Below are positions 49,131 to 60,407 of a DNA stretch of 64,000 bases, piece after piece. The notes below the pieces were generated by a model. The model was not told the origin of the DNA and did not search any database. It saw only the letters and a program-made list of their open reading frames with translations. The first letter of the stretch is position 1. Each line of letters opens with the position of its first letter. A program made the position numbers and the translations under genes. Source of the stretch: Sphingomonas sp. S2M10 (GTDB lineage: Bacteria; Pseudomonadota; Alphaproteobacteria; Sphingomonadales; Sphingomonadaceae); the NCBI RefSeq assembly GCF_012650175.1, contig NZ_JAAILI010000014.1:1-64000 (forward strand), written 5' to 3'.

Positions 49131-51878
49131 ATGCCGACCCGCTTCGCTTCCGTTCCCCATCGTCGCGCCCTGATCGACCGCCGCGCCGTCGCCGAGCGCC
49201 TCGCCGCGCTGGAGGCGCGCGACACCGCTGCGCTGCGCCAGGCAGGCGCCACCGAACTCAAGGCGGCGCTCGACGCCGGCCACGCCGAGATCGCGCGCCG
49301 CCTCGCCGAGCATCCCTCGCGCGGACTCGAGGCAGCAGCGGCCGGCGCCTTCCTCACCGACCAGATCCTTCGCCTGCTCTGGGACTTTACCGTCGAGCGG
49401 CTCCACCCCAATGCCAACCCCACCGCCGCCGAGCGGATGACGCTGATCGCGGTGGGCGGCTATGGCCGCGGCGAAATGGCGCCGCATTCGGATATCGATA
49501 TCGGCTTCCTTACCCCCTGGAAGGTCACCGGCTGGAGCGAGCAGGTGATCGAATCCATGCTCTATTCGCTGTGGGACATGCGGCTGAAGGTGGGGCATTC
49601 GTCCCGCTCGCTGGACGAGATGGTGCGACAGGCCAAGGCCGACGTCACCGTCTGCACCGCGCTGCTCGAGGCGCGCTACGTTTGGGGCGATACCGAGCTG
49701 TATGACGAGGCGGCGAAGCGCTTCAAGGCCGAGATCCAGGCCGACAGCGCGCGCGGCTTCATCACTGCCAAGCTGGAAGAGCGCAACGCCCGGCACAAGA
49801 AGATGGGCGACAGCCGCTATGTCGTCGAACCCAATGTGAAGGAAGGCAAGGGCGGCCTGCGCGACCTCCACACGCTCTTCTGGATCGGCAAGTTCGCCTA
49901 TAATGTCCGCGAGCCCGCCGAGCTGGTCGAGGCCGGGCTGCTGACACCCGCGGAGTATCGCCAGTTCCGCCGTGCCGAGAATTTCCTCTGGGCGGTGCGC
50001 TGCCAGCTCCACCTGATCACCAACCGCCCCGAGGACCGCCTCACCTTCGACGTGCAGCGCGAGATCGCCGATCGAATGCGCTTCGCCGATCGGCCGGGCA
50101 TGTCCAAGGTGGAGCGGTTCATGCGCTATTACTTCCTCCAGGCGAAGGTGGTGGGCGACCTCACCGGCGTCTTCCTCGCGCATCTCGACGAGAAGTTCGC
50201 CGCGCGCGGCCGCCGCTTCGGTTTCCCGGCGCTGTGGCGCGGACGGCGCAAGCTCAAGGGCTTCGTGCTCGAGCGCGGCCGGCTGGCGCTGCCCCGCGAT
50301 ACCTTCTTCCGCGAGGATCCGGTCCGCCTGATCGAACTGTTCGCGCTCGCCGACCAGCATGAGGTGGAGATCCACCCGCTCGCGATGCGCGCCGCCGCCC
50401 GCGACGCCAAGCTGGTCGACGACGTCCGCAACGATCCCCGCGCCAACGCGCTGTTCCTCGACGTGCTCACCTCGAAGCGCGACCCCGAAACGGTGCTGCG
50501 CTGGATGAACGAGGCGGGCGTGTTCGGCCGCTTCGTGCCGGACTTCGGCCGCGTCGTCGCGCAGATGCAGTTCGACATGTACCACCATTATACGGTGGAC
50601 GAGCATTCGATCCGCGCGATCGGGCTGCTCAGCAGGATCGAGAAGGGCCAGCTCAAGGAAGACCATCCGCTGGCCAGCGGCATTCTCCACCAGCTCGCCT
50701 CGCGGCGTGCGCTCTACGTCGCGGTGCTGCTGCACGACATCGCCAAGGGCCGCAGCGGCGACCATTCGATCCTAGGCGCCGAAGTCGCCGAGCGGCTGTG
50801 CCCGCGGCTGGGCCTCACCCCCGGCGAGACCGAGATGGTCGCCTGGCTGGTGCGCTGGCACCTGCTGATGTCCGCCACCGCATTCAAGCGCGACCTGGCC
50901 GACTTCAAGACGATCCTCGACTTCACCGCCCAGGTGCAGAGCGCCGAGCGGCTGCGCATGCTGCTGGCGCTGACCGTGGTCGATATCCGCGCGGTCGGTC
51001 CCGGCGTGTGGAACGGCTGGAAGCGCCAGCTGCTCGGCGGGCTCTATGAAGCCGCCGAGGAAGTGCTGCGGCTCGGCCACAAGCAGCGCGGCCGCACCGA
51101 ACGGATCGCCGCCAAGCAGGACGAGCTGGGCGCGGCACTCGGGTGGGAACCGGCAAGGTTCGAGGCGTTCAGGAAGCGCTTCACCGAAAGCTACTGGATT
51201 GCCGAGCCGGTCGACGTGCTGGCGCGCAACGCTGCGATGGTGGCCGAGGCCGGCAACGCGACGCTGCATGTAGAGGCACAGGTCTATCCCGATCGCGGCG
51301 CGACGCTGGTAACGGTCTATGCCGCCGACCATCCCGGCCTGTTCTATCGCATCGCCGGCGCTATCCATGTCGCCGGCGGCAACATCATCGACGCGCGCAT
51401 CCACACCACGCGCGACGGCATGGCGCTCGACAATTTCCTGGTGCAGGACCCGTTCGGCCAGCCGTTCGACGAAGAGGCGCGGCTGAATCGGCTCAAGACC
51501 GGCATCGCCGATGCGCTGGCCAACCGGGCACGACTTTCCGAGCGGCTCAAGACCAAGGCGCCGGTACGGCCGCGCGCAGATGCCTTTTCGATCGAACCCA
51601 ATGTGTTCATCGACAACAAGGCATCGAACCGCTTCACCGTCATCGAAGTGAATGCCCGCGATCGGCCGGCACTGCTCTACAGCCTCGCCAATGCGCTGTT
51701 CCAGTCGAAGGTGACGATCCATTCGGCGCATGTCGCCACCTATGGCGAGCGCGCGGTCGATACCTTCTACCTGACCGACCTGATCGGCGATAAGATCAGC
51801 TCGACGTCGCGACTCAAGACGATCGAGCGGCGCCTGCTGGAAGCCGCGGCCGGCGAGGAGATCGCCCAGGCCGCCTGA
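49131..51878 (+). CDS. glnD: [Protein-PII] uridylyltransferase / uridylyl-removing enzyme
   Basis: A 915-residue bifunctional nitrogen-status sensor that adds or removes UMP on PII. Seen: the nucleotidyltransferase motif VGGYGRGEMAPHSDIDIGFL with its aspartates, the HD hydrolase motif VLLHDIAKGRSGDHS, and two C-terminal ACT domains (TLVTVYAADHPGLFYRIAGAIH and FTVIEVNARDRPALLYSLANALF). Length is normal. A half-copy of the GC-rich repeat lies about 50 nt upstream. The gene is followed after 14 nt by a VOC gene. Confidence 0.97.
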   Translation: MPTRFASVPHRRALIDRRAVAERLAALEARDTAALRQAGATELKAALDAGHAEIARRLAEHPSRGLEAAAAGAFLTDQILRLLWDFTVERLHPNANPTAAERMTLIAVGGYGRGEMAPHSDIDIGFLTPWKVTGWSEQVIESMLYSLWDMRLKVGHSSRSLDEMVRQAKADVTVCTALLEARYVWGDTELYDEAAKRFKAEIQADSARGFITAKLEERNARHKKMGDSRYVVEPNVKEGKGGLRDLHTLFWIGKFAYNVREPAELVEAGLLTPAEYRQFRRAENFLWAVRCQLHLITNRPEDRLTFDVQREIADRMRFADRPGMSKVERFMRYYFLQAKVVGDLTGVFLAHLDEKFAARGRRFGFPALWRGRRKLKGFVLERGRLALPRDTFFREDPVRLIELFALADQHEVEIHPLAMRAAARDAKLVDDVRNDPRANALFLDVLTSKRDPETVLRWMNEAGVFGRFVPDFGRVVAQMQFDMYHHYTVDEHSIRAIGLLSRIEKGQLKEDHPLASGILHQLASRRALYVAVLLHDIAKGRSGDHSILGAEVAERLCPRLGLTPGETEMVAWLVRWHLLMSATAFKRDLADFKTILDFTAQVQSAERLRMLLALTVVDIRAVGPGVWNGWKRQLLGGLYEAAEEVLRLGHKQRGRTERIAAKQDELGAALGWEPARFEAFRKRFTESYWIAEPVDVLARNAAMVAEAGNATLHVEAQVYPDRGATLVTVYAADHPGLFYRIAGAIHVAGGNIIDARIHTTRDGMALDNFLVQDPFGQPFDEEARLNRLKTGIADALANRARLSERLKTKAPVRPRADAFSIEPNVFIDNKASNRFTVIEVNARDRPALLYSLANALFQSKVTIHSAHVATYGERAVDTFYLTDLIGDKISSTSRLKTIERRLLEAAAGEEIAQAA

Positions 51879-51892
51879 TCGGGGGGAAGGAC

Positions 51893-52276
51893 ATGCCGGT
51901 AGTGGGACTTGGCGGCTTTTTCTTTCGGGCGGAGGATCCGGAGGGGCTGAAAAGCTGGTACCAGGAAATGCTGGGCGTCGGCGGCGGGTGCGGCACCGAT
52001 GCCAGCGGTCAGGCAAGCCCGTGGTTCTGGTATCCCGAACCCGGCGGCGTCATCTTCCAGCCGTTCCAGCCGGACAGCACCTATTACGCCGCGGACAAGC
52101 AGGTGATGCTGAACCTGCGGGTGGTCGATCTCGACGGGTTGCTGGAGCAGCTCAACGCCGCGGGCGTGGCGATCGAAACGCGCGCCGAGTGGGACACGCC
52201 GGAAACCGGCCGCTTCGCCCGCATCCACGATCCGGAGGGCAATCCGATCGAGCTGTGGGAACCGCCGGCGGAGTAG
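51893..52276 (+). CDS. VOC family protein
   Basis: A 127-residue single VOC domain without a signal peptide. Features: VGLGGFFFRAEDPEGLKSWYQEMLGVG, QVMLNLRVVDLDGLLEQLNAAGV and FARIHDPEGNPIELWEPP. The expected metal-ligand positions include the terminal E in IELWE. Possible roles include glyoxalase, bleomycin resistance or dioxygenase. It follows glnD by 14 nt and may be co-transcribed. A REP element follows 37 nt after the stop. Confidence 0.9.
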   Translation: MPVVGLGGFFFRAEDPEGLKSWYQEMLGVGGGCGTDASGQASPWFWYPEPGGVIFQPFQPDSTYYAADKQVMLNLRVVDLDGLLEQLNAAGVAIETRAEWDTPETGRFARIHDPEGNPIELWEPPAE

Positions 52277-52312
52277 GGTCTAGGGTGGGCGCACCTCCGC
52301 CCCACTACCCTC

Positions 52313-52408
52313 GTCATTCCCGCGAAGGCGGGAATCCATTTGCCAGGACGCCCGGGGGAGAGAACCGCCGCACCAGCGCCAATGGATCCCCGCCTTCGCG
52401 GGGATGAC
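52313..52408. repeat. REP-like palindromic repeat, copy 2
   Basis: GTCATTCCCGCGAAGGCGGG at the left and CCCGCCTTCGCGGGGATGAC at the right, in the opposite orientation to copy 1. The inner sequence shares CCATTTGCCAGGACG and CACCAGCGCCAATGG with the reverse of copy 1. Confidence 0.88.
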
Positions 52409-52430
52409 GGCTAAGGACGGTGCGCTACGC

Positions 52431-52952
52431 CTACCCTGTCCCGAACGGCAGGATCGTCTCCAGCGTCGCCAGCGGCGGCGCTCCCGGCACCGTTGCACCT
52501 TGGCGCAACAGGAAGACGTGGCGAACGATCTCCGCCTGCTGCTCGATGCCGTAGCGCGCCAGCGTCCAGCCCGGCTTGATGCTGTAGTGGTAGCGGCAAA
52601 AGGGGTGCCGCCGCAGCACCAGGTTGAGCCCCTGCTGGTGCTGCCAGACGTGCACGAGTTCGTGGATCAGGTGCCCCTGCAGCCCCAGCCCGGCGGTGGC
52701 GAAGCACTCCCGGTAGGCATCGCCCGCCGGATGGAAGTGGAGATGGCCGCGTGGCGCCATCGTCACATTGCGCGGCTGGAAGGGAAACCATTTCCGCCGG
52801 AAGATCCGCACCGGATCGAGGTCGATCGCGCTGCCGAACACACTCGTCGCGAGCCCTTTTTCCGCAACGGTCAGCGCACGCCCGCCCGACGCACGCAGCG
52901 CAGGCGCGGCACCTGCATCGGTTCGATCGCGCGAAGGGATGGGCGTCGTCAT
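52431..52952 (-). CDS. Putative zinc-metallopeptidase-like (vgr-related) protein
   Basis: A 173-residue protein with a HELVHVWQHQQ motif, the HExxH signature of zinc metallopeptidases, in GLQGHLIHELVHVWQHQQGLNLV. An upstream region YRECFATAG and a downstream EQQAEIVRHVF may give a third ligand. No signal peptide is present. Similar proteins in sphingomonads are called vgr-related; that name is by memory and not by search. The ATG at 52952 is chosen over one at 53009, since the extra residues are poorly protein-like. Confidence 0.75.
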   Translation of the reverse strand: MTTPIPSRDRTDAGAAPALRASGGRALTVAEKGLATSVFGSAIDLDPVRIFRRKWFPFQPRNVTMAPRGHLHFHPAGDAYRECFATAGLGLQGHLIHELVHVWQHQQGLNLVLRRHPFCRYHYSIKPGWTLARYGIEQQAEIVRHVFLLRQGATVPGAPPLATLETILPFGTG

Positions 52953-53198
52953 TGAGTCTAGGTGGGCTGCCACGTGCCCAGTGTCAAAGCAGTCGCGCCA
53001 CTGCGCCAACGATCATCGGCCCCTCGCCTTCGCCCATAATGGTGACCGACACAATTCTTCAAAATCTTCAATAGAGTGACAATGGAGACATTTGCCTCAC
53101 CGTTACGGACCAAACATCGCTTACCCAATTTGGTATGAATAACCGATAAGACAACGTCGGACTTAGCCGACTCCAAATGATTTTGAGAGGATCATACC

Positions 53199-53606
53199 GT
53201 GGCAACCATCAATATCATGATTCCAATCGACGTCGAGACCGCGCAATCCACCGCCAGTGGCAATACAATAACGCAGGGCCTGTATATGATCGACACTACA
53301 GGCTATCAGGGAACTTCGGAGGGCGGCAGCGAGCTGACCACGCCATGCCATACCGGCGATGTGCTGGTGTGGACCACCTATCCGATCAATCCCGACGACA
53401 ATGTCGCGATTTCGGGCTTCACCGGCCAGTGCATCGACGATGGCGTGTTCCAGAAGCTGAGCCAGCAGCAGACCCCGGCCGGCGTTCCCTATTGGACCTG
53501 CGTGATCAACAACGGCACGGCAGCAGGCACCTACCAGTATAGCCTCAACATCAACATGTCGAACAAGACCTATAGCTACGATCCTTTCGTGAATGTCCTC
53601 AGCTGA
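53199..53606 (+). CDS. AidA/PixA-like inclusion-body family protein
   Basis: A 135-residue protein starting at a GTG after GAGAGGAT. Text: ATINIMIPIDVETAQ, TQGLYMIDTTGYQGTSEGGSELTTP, GDVLVWTTYPINPDDNVAISGFTG and YQYSLNINMSNKTYSYDPFVNV. The pattern resembles AidA/PixA inclusion-body proteins, including the GD, W, PI and YDPF landmarks. No signal peptide is present. Codon usage and AT content differ from neighbours (with an AT-rich upstream region), suggesting transfer. Function of this family is largely unknown. Confidence 0.65.
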   Translation: MATINIMIPIDVETAQSTASGNTITQGLYMIDTTGYQGTSEGGSELTTPCHTGDVLVWTTYPINPDDNVAISGFTGQCIDDGVFQKLSQQQTPAGVPYWTCVINNGTAAGTYQYSLNINMSNKTYSYDPFVNVLS

Positions 53607-53666
53607 CCTTTCTACCGATCCGGGCACGGCCGGCGCGCGGATGTCCGCTGCCGGCCGTGCCTGGCG

Positions 53667-55823
<2,157 letters not shown>

Positions 55824-55873
55824 TCAAGGGCTCCCTGAGAATGCGCCCACCCTAGGCAGGCCGGCGCCCCGGC

Positions 55874-56002
55874 TCAAGCAAAGCCGGTAAGCTCGATCGC
55901 CCAGGCAAAGGCCGCGAGCGGCGACAGCGCCAGCAGCGCGGCGATCCACGCGCCGACATCGATGGGCGCGGACCGCCGCGCCCGTTTGGACTTGCGAGAC
56001 AT
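55874..56002 (-). CDS. Small single-pass membrane protein
   Basis: A 42-residue protein starting MSRKSKRARRSAP and then a membrane segment (IAALLALSPLAAFAWAIELTGFA). The ATG at 56002 is preceded by a strong GGAGGA site 5 nt away, which supports real translation. The basic N-terminus followed by a hydrophobic helix suggests an inner-membrane protein with the N-terminus inside. Function unknown. Confidence 0.7.
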   Translation of the reverse strand: MSRKSKRARRSAPIDVGAWIAALLALSPLAAFAWAIELTGFA

Positions 56003-56143
56003 GTTGTTCCTCCAGCACCGCCTGCCGAGGCGATGCACCCTGTTCGGCGGCGGAAATGGGGAGCGCCGGCGGGTTTGCAAGCGAAACGAAACTTGGGTGG
56101 GTGGAAGGGCTTCTAGTCCGCCTCCGCTTGCGGGAGGGGGCGA

Positions 56144-56180
56144 AGAAAAGAAAAGGGCGGCCGCACCAGCGACCGCCCTT
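56144..56180 (-). terminator. Terminator after rplQ
   Basis: On the minus strand an AAGGGCGGTCGC / GCGGCCGCCCTT stem is followed by TTCTTTTCTT. It closes the alpha operon. Confidence 0.85.
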
Positions 56181-56208
56181 CCCTTGTTCATTCCGAACGA
56201 AATGCCGA

Positions 56209-56631
56209 TCAGGCGGCTTCGTCGAAATCCTCGTCCGACATCACCGGACCCGAATCCTGGCCCTTGGCCGAGACATCGCGGTCGACGAACTCGATGATCG
56301 CCATCGGCGACGCGTCCGAGGCGCGGATGCCGGCCTTGATGATGCGGGTATAGCCACCGTTGCGATCGGCATAGCGCGCGGCCAGCACGTCGAACAGCTT
56401 CACCAGCTGGGCGTCGTCCATCAGGCGCGCATGGGCCAGACGACGGTTGGACAGGCCACCCTTCTTGGCGAGGGTGATCAGCTTCTCGACGTACGGGCGC
56501 AGTTCCTTCGCCTTGGCGACGGTGGTGGTGATCTGCTCGTGCTTGATGAGCGCGGCGCTCATGTTGCGGAACAGGGCAATACGGTGAGCCGAGGTACGCT
56601 GCAGCTTACGACCGCCTACACGATGGCGCAT
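56209..56631 (-). CDS. rplQ: 50S ribosomal protein L17
   Basis: A 140-residue L17. The sequence has [24 protein letters not shown] and [30 protein letters not shown], then [29 protein letters not shown], all typical. It is last in the alpha operon after rpoA, with 221 nt between. That gap holds hairpins. Confidence 0.98.
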   Translation of the reverse strand: MRHRVGGRKLQRTSAHRIALFRNMSAALIKHEQITTTVAKAKELRPYVEKLITLAKKGGLSNRRLAHARLMDDAQLVKLFDVLAARYADRNGGYTRIIKAGIRASDASPMAIIEFVDRDVSAKGQDSGPVMSDEDFDEAA

Positions 56632-56758
56632 GGTGTCTTCCTTCGTTCGTTAAGGGGCCGTTCGACGGAACCCCAGACCAGGCGGTGCGATCAGGGCCAC
56701 CGCCCAAAACCCTAAGTTTAGAAAGTTTAGGCTCGCGCAAAACTTCCCTTGCCGGTCC

Positions 56759-56845
56759 GACGCGGCGAAGCCGCGTCGTCGGTCGAGCCGTTGCCGGCTC
56801 GCCGGCCGGGCTATCGCCGTCTCGCGGGTAGCTCGCGCTACCCGC
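56759..56845. other. Hairpin cluster between rpoA and rplQ
   Basis: Three perfect or near-perfect hairpins: GACGCGGC-GAA-GCCGCGTC, a GAGCCG...CGGCTC stem and CGCGGGTAGC-TCGC-GCTACCCGCG. None has a T-run. They may stabilise or process the message between the two genes. Confidence 0.5.
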
Positions 56846-56852
56846 GTGCGGC

Positions 56853-57920
56853 TCAGCCCATGATCTCCTGCTCGAGCTTCTTGGCCATTTCCTCGATGTT
56901 CTCGGGCGGCCAGCCCGGGATTTCCATGCCCAGGCGCAGGCCCATGCTGGACAGGACTTCCTTGATCTCGTTGAGCGACTTGCGGCCGAAGTTCGGCGTG
57001 CGCAGCATCTCGGCTTCGGTCTTCTGGACCAGATCGCCGATATAGATGATGTTGTCGTTCTTGAGGCAGTTGGCCGAGCGGACCGAAAGCTCCAGCTCGT
57101 CGACCTTCTTGAGCAGATAGCGGTTGATCTGCGCGGCATCGCCCGCAGCACCTTCCGCCGGAGCCGCTGCCGGCGCCATGCCGACCGGGGCTGCCCGGGT
57201 GATCGACGAATCGTCGAAGTGGACGAACAGCGCCAGCTGGTCCTGGAGAATACGCGCGGCATAGGCCAGCGAGTCCTCCGGGGTCACCGTGCCGTCGGTT
57301 TCGACGGTCAGCGTGAGCTTGTCGTAATCGAGCTCCTGGCCCACGCGGGTGTTCTCGACCTTGTAGGACACCTGACGGACCGGGCTGAACAGCGCATCGA
57401 CCGGGATCAGGCCGATCGGCGCATCGGCCGGGCGGTTCGCGGTAGCGGGCACATAGCCCTTACCCACGTCCGCGGTCAGTTCCATGTTCAGGGTCGCGCC
57501 GTCGTCGAGGTGGCAGATCACCAGCTCGGGGTTCATCACTTCGATGTCGCCCGAAACCGCGATGTCGCCCGCCTTCACTTCCGCCGGGCCGGTGGCCGAC
57601 AGCTGGAGACGCTTGGGGCCTTCGCCCTGCATCTTGAGCGCGATCTGCTTCACGTTGAGGACGATGTCGGTCACGTCCTCGCGCACGCCGGCGAGCGACG
57701 AGAATTCGTGCAGCACATTCTCGATCTTGATCGAGGTCACTGCCGCACCCTGCAGCGACGACAGCAGCACGCGACGCAGCGCGTTGCCGAGCGTGAGGCC
57801 GAAGCCCCGCTCCAGCGGCTCGGCGACGAAGGTCGACTTCCGCTTGGGATCGCCACCGGGCTTCTTCTCGAGGCCGTTGGGCTTCTTGAGTTCCTGCCAG
57901 TTCTTAGCGTTGACCGACAC
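56853..57920 (-). CDS. rpoA: RNA polymerase alpha subunit
   Basis: A 355-residue alpha subunit, with the N-terminal domain for assembly (residues about 1-235: [24 protein letters not shown], then DVLARRRD-free sequence typical of alpha) and the C-terminal DNA-binding domain (about 270-340: [47 protein letters not shown]). Length is slightly over the usual 330-340. Third gene in the rpsM-rpsK-rpoA-rplQ order. Confidence 0.99.
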   Translation of the reverse strand: MSVNAKNWQELKKPNGLEKKPGGDPKRKSTFVAEPLERGFGLTLGNALRRVLLSSLQGAAVTSIKIENVLHEFSSLAGVREDVTDIVLNVKQIALKMQGEGPKRLQLSATGPAEVKAGDIAVSGDIEVMNPELVICHLDDGATLNMELTADVGKGYVPATANRPADAPIGLIPVDALFSPVRQVSYKVENTRVGQELDYDKLTLTVETDGTVTPEDSLAYAARILQDQLALFVHFDDSSITRAAPVGMAPAAAPAEGAAGDAAQINRYLLKKVDELELSVRSANCLKNDNIIYIGDLVQKTEAEMLRTPNFGRKSLNEIKEVLSSMGLRLGMEIPGWPPENIEEMAKKLEQEIMG

Positions 57921-58019
57921 GGGCTTTCCTCATGTTGGGCGGGGAGGAGGCATTCCCCGCCAGGTACCTACTGCAAGACCGCGAGACCCGCCTCAGGGCC
58001 CGCGGTGCAAGCAGGACGT

Positions 58020-58409
58020 TTAGACGCGGCGACGCTTCGACGGCCGCACGCCGTTATGGGGGATCGCCGTCACGTCGCGGATCGAGGTGATCTGGAAGCC
58101 GACCGCCTGCAGCGCGCGGAGCGCCGACTCACGGCCCGAACCCGGACCCTTCACTTCGACCTCGAGGGTGCGAACGCCGTGCTCGGCAGCCTTGCGGCCG
58201 GCGTCTTCGGCGGCGACCTGGGCGGCGTACGGGGTCGACTTGCGCGAGCCCTTGAAGCCCATCATGCCGGCCGACGACCAGCTGATCGCGTTGCCCTGCG
58301 CATCGGTGATGGTGATCATGGTGTTGTTGAAGCTGGCGTTCACATGCGCGACGCCGGCGGTGATGTTCTTGCGTTCGCGACGGCGAATACGCTGCGGTTC
58401 ACGTGCCAT
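58020..58409 (-). CDS. rpsK: 30S ribosomal protein S11
   Basis: A 129-residue S11 with [25 protein letters not shown] and [21 protein letters not shown], ending [13 protein letters not shown]. Normal length. It precedes rpoA by 99 nt and follows rpsM by 79 nt. Confidence 0.99.
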   Translation of the reverse strand: MAREPQRIRRRERKNITAGVAHVNASFNNTMITITDAQGNAISWSSAGMMGFKGSRKSTPYAAQVAAEDAGRKAAEHGVRTLEVEVKGPGSGRESALRALQAVGFQITSIRDVTAIPHNGVRPSKRRRV

Positions 58410-58488
58410 TTGGAATTTCCTGACCTAGAAGCTTGGTGCCTGGAGGCGCGGGGCCTCGGGGGAAGAAGTGCGCGCTGGAGAGCGCTGC

Positions 58489-58857
58489 TTACTTCTTCTT
58501 GCCGGCGATCGGCTTGGCCTTGCCCTTGCGGGTGCGCGCATTGGTGTGCGTGCGCTGGCCGCGGACCGGCAGGCCCTTGCGGTGACGCAGGCCGCGATAG
58601 CAGGCCAGGTCCATCAGGCGCTTGATGTTCATCGCCACCTGGCGACGGAGATCACCTTCCACGGTGTAGCCGGCGTCGATCGCTTCGCGGATCTGCAACA
58701 CTTCCTGGTCGCTCAGGTCCTGCACGCGGCGCTCCGGCGCGATGCCGAGCTGCGTGGTGAGTTCCTTGGCCTTTGCGGGGCCGATGCCGTGGATATACTG
58801 CAGCGCGATGACGACGCGCTTGTTGGTCGGGATGTTAACACCCGCAATACGTGCCAT
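58489..58857 (-). CDS. rpsM: 30S ribosomal protein S13
   Basis: A 122-residue S13: [55 protein letters not shown], then [20 protein letters not shown]. The ATG at 58857 gives the standard start. The upstream region is a wide gap that breaks the spc-to-alpha join. Confidence 0.99.
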   Translation of the reverse strand: MARIAGVNIPTNKRVVIALQYIHGIGPAKAKELTTQLGIAPERRVQDLSDQEVLQIREAIDAGYTVEGDLRRQVAMNIKRLMDLACYRGLRHRKGLPVRGQRTHTNARTRKGKAKPIAGKKK

Positions 58858-59377
58858 GAAATATATTCTCCCAGCTCCACGAGGCACTGCATGGCAGCGG
58901 CGCCCCATCTCGTAGCGTTGCCTTCCGAAATGCAGCGGCACGACGCACGCAATGGAGCGCCGCCGTAATCTACTGTTCCGGAAGTTGGGCGAGATACGGG
59001 GCCGCAGGCGAACTGTCAAGCGCCGCGGAGCCGCAAAATGCTCAACCCTCCTTATATAGCAAGGTTCCCGGCACGCCAAGCGCGGTGAGGGGTGCGGCGG
59101 TGAGGCGCGTCCCGTTTCGGATAGGGGGATCGGCTTAATTCCCGCTCCCGCCTGCGGGAGGGGTTAGGGGAAGGTACGACGTGGAGGTTCTAGCTCGCAC
59201 ATTGCCACGGCATACACGCCCTGCACCTCCAGATTGCGCGAGCAAACTGCCGCCTGACACCCCACCGTCATTCCCGCGAAGGCGGGAATCCATCCGCCTG
59301 TGCGCTGGGGGCAAGAACCGGGATACCAGCGCCAATGGATCCCCGCCTTCGCGGGGATGACGGTGGTTTGTGGGAAG
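58858..59377. other. Gap between rpsM and the small membrane protein gene
   Basis: No gene is seen in this 520-nt stretch. It holds a half-copy of the GC-rich hairpin repeat (CTCCCGCCTGCGGGAGGGG, near 59147) and REP-like copy 3. An AT-rich patch (TTATATAGCAAG, near 59052) may hold the promoter of rpsM. Confidence 0.6.
59267..59361. repeat. REP-like palindromic repeat, copy 3
   Basis: GTCATTCCCGCGAAGGCGGG at the left and CCCGCCTTCGCGGGGATGAC at the right, about 95 nt. It is in the same orientation as copy 2, with the shared ACCAGCGCCAATGG inside. Confidence 0.88.
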
Positions 59378-59620
59378 CTAGCGGGCCTTCCGGCGCACGT
59401 CCCCTGCTCGGTTGATTCGCTTCATATTTCGTTGAAGATCGAGAGCCACAATCCACCGCGAAACAGCTCCGGCGCCTAAGAGAAAGCCAGAAAGCAAGGC
59501 GGCGCGGTTCCAAGGCGAAATGATGCCTTTCAGCAGCTCATTTGCGTAACCAACGTAGAAACAGGCAGCAACGAACACCCCGCCCGCAAGGCCCACCATG
59601 AGTTTAGTTCGCGAGATCAT
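59378..59620 (-). CDS. Small two-helix membrane protein
   Basis: An 80-residue protein with two hydrophobic segments (LMVGLAGGVFVAACFYVGYA and WNRAALLSGFLLGAGAVSRWIVAL) and a basic tail (NMKRINRAGDVRRKAR). It is AT-richer than the ribosomal genes and was possibly acquired. It lies between adk and rpsM on the same strand, where no gene is usually found. Function unknown. Confidence 0.6.
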   Translation of the reverse strand: MISRTKLMVGLAGGVFVAACFYVGYANELLKGIISPWNRAALLSGFLLGAGAVSRWIVALDLQRNMKRINRAGDVRRKAR

Positions 59621-59692
59621 CAGTCACACAATGCCCGGTCACGCCAATGTTCGCTAGTGGGGCCGGAACGAACAAAGCAATCACCCAGAATC

Positions 59693-59717
59693 AAAAAAGG
59701 CGGGGTTTCCCCCGCCC
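59693..59717 (-). terminator. Terminator after adk
   Basis: On the minus strand GGCGGGG-GAAA-CCCCGCC is followed by TTTTTT, 7 nt after the adk stop. It separates adk from the downstream small gene and rpsM. Confidence 0.93.
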
Positions 59718-59723
59718 TTCCCG

Positions 59724-60377
59724 TTATCCCTGCCCGTCGAGCACCGCGGCGATCTGCCGCGTCACTTCGTCGATATCGGCCATGCCGTCGACTCGCCGGA
59801 CCAGCCCCTTCGCCTCGTAGAAGGGCAGGATCGGCGCGGTCTTGGCGCGGTACTCCGCCATGCGGGTGCGCACCGTCTCGGCATTGTCGTCGGGGCGGCG
59901 CTTGAACTCGGTAGAGCCGCACACGTCGCACACGCCCTCCACCTTGGGCAGCTTGTACTTGTCGTGATAGCCCTCGCCGCACTTGGCGCAGGTGAAGCGA
60001 CCCTCGACGCGATCGACCAGCGCCTCTTCGTTGACCAGCAGCTCGATCACATAGTCGAGCTTGCGGCCGCGCTCGCTGAGCAGCCCGTCGAGCGACTCGG
60101 CCTGCGCATAGGTGCGCGGATAGCCGTCGAAGATCGCGCCCTTCTCGGTATCGGCCATGTCGAGCCGCTCGCCGATGATGCCCGAGACGATGTCGTCGGA
60201 GACGAGCTGGCCCGCCTCCATCACTGCCTTGGCCTTCAGGCCCGTGGGCGTCCCCGCCTTCACCGCGGCGCGCAGCATGTCGCCCGTCGACAGCTGCACC
60301 ATGCCGCGCTCGGTCTCGAGACGCTTTGCCTGGGTGCCCTTACCGGCCCCCGGCGGACCCAACAGGATGATGTTCAA
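59724..60377 (-). CDS. adk: Adenylate kinase (zinc-lid type)
   Basis: A 217-residue kinase interconverting ATP, AMP and ADP. P-loop GPPGAGKGTQAKRL, GYPRTYAQAESLD at the AMP site, and the LID with four cysteines (TCAKCGEGYHD, GVCDVCGSTEF), the zinc-binding form. Length is normal. It follows secY by 30 nt in the usual secY-adk order. Confidence 0.98.
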   Translation of the reverse strand: MNIILLGPPGAGKGTQAKRLETERGMVQLSTGDMLRAAVKAGTPTGLKAKAVMEAGQLVSDDIVSGIIGERLDMADTEKGAIFDGYPRTYAQAESLDGLLSERGRKLDYVIELLVNEEALVDRVEGRFTCAKCGEGYHDKYKLPKVEGVCDVCGSTEFKRRPDDNAETVRTRMAEYRAKTAPILPFYEAKGLVRRVDGMADIDEVTRQIAAVLDGQG

Positions 60378-60407
60378 CAGGTACCTCCCCTAGTGCCGCC
60401 GCGCCGA

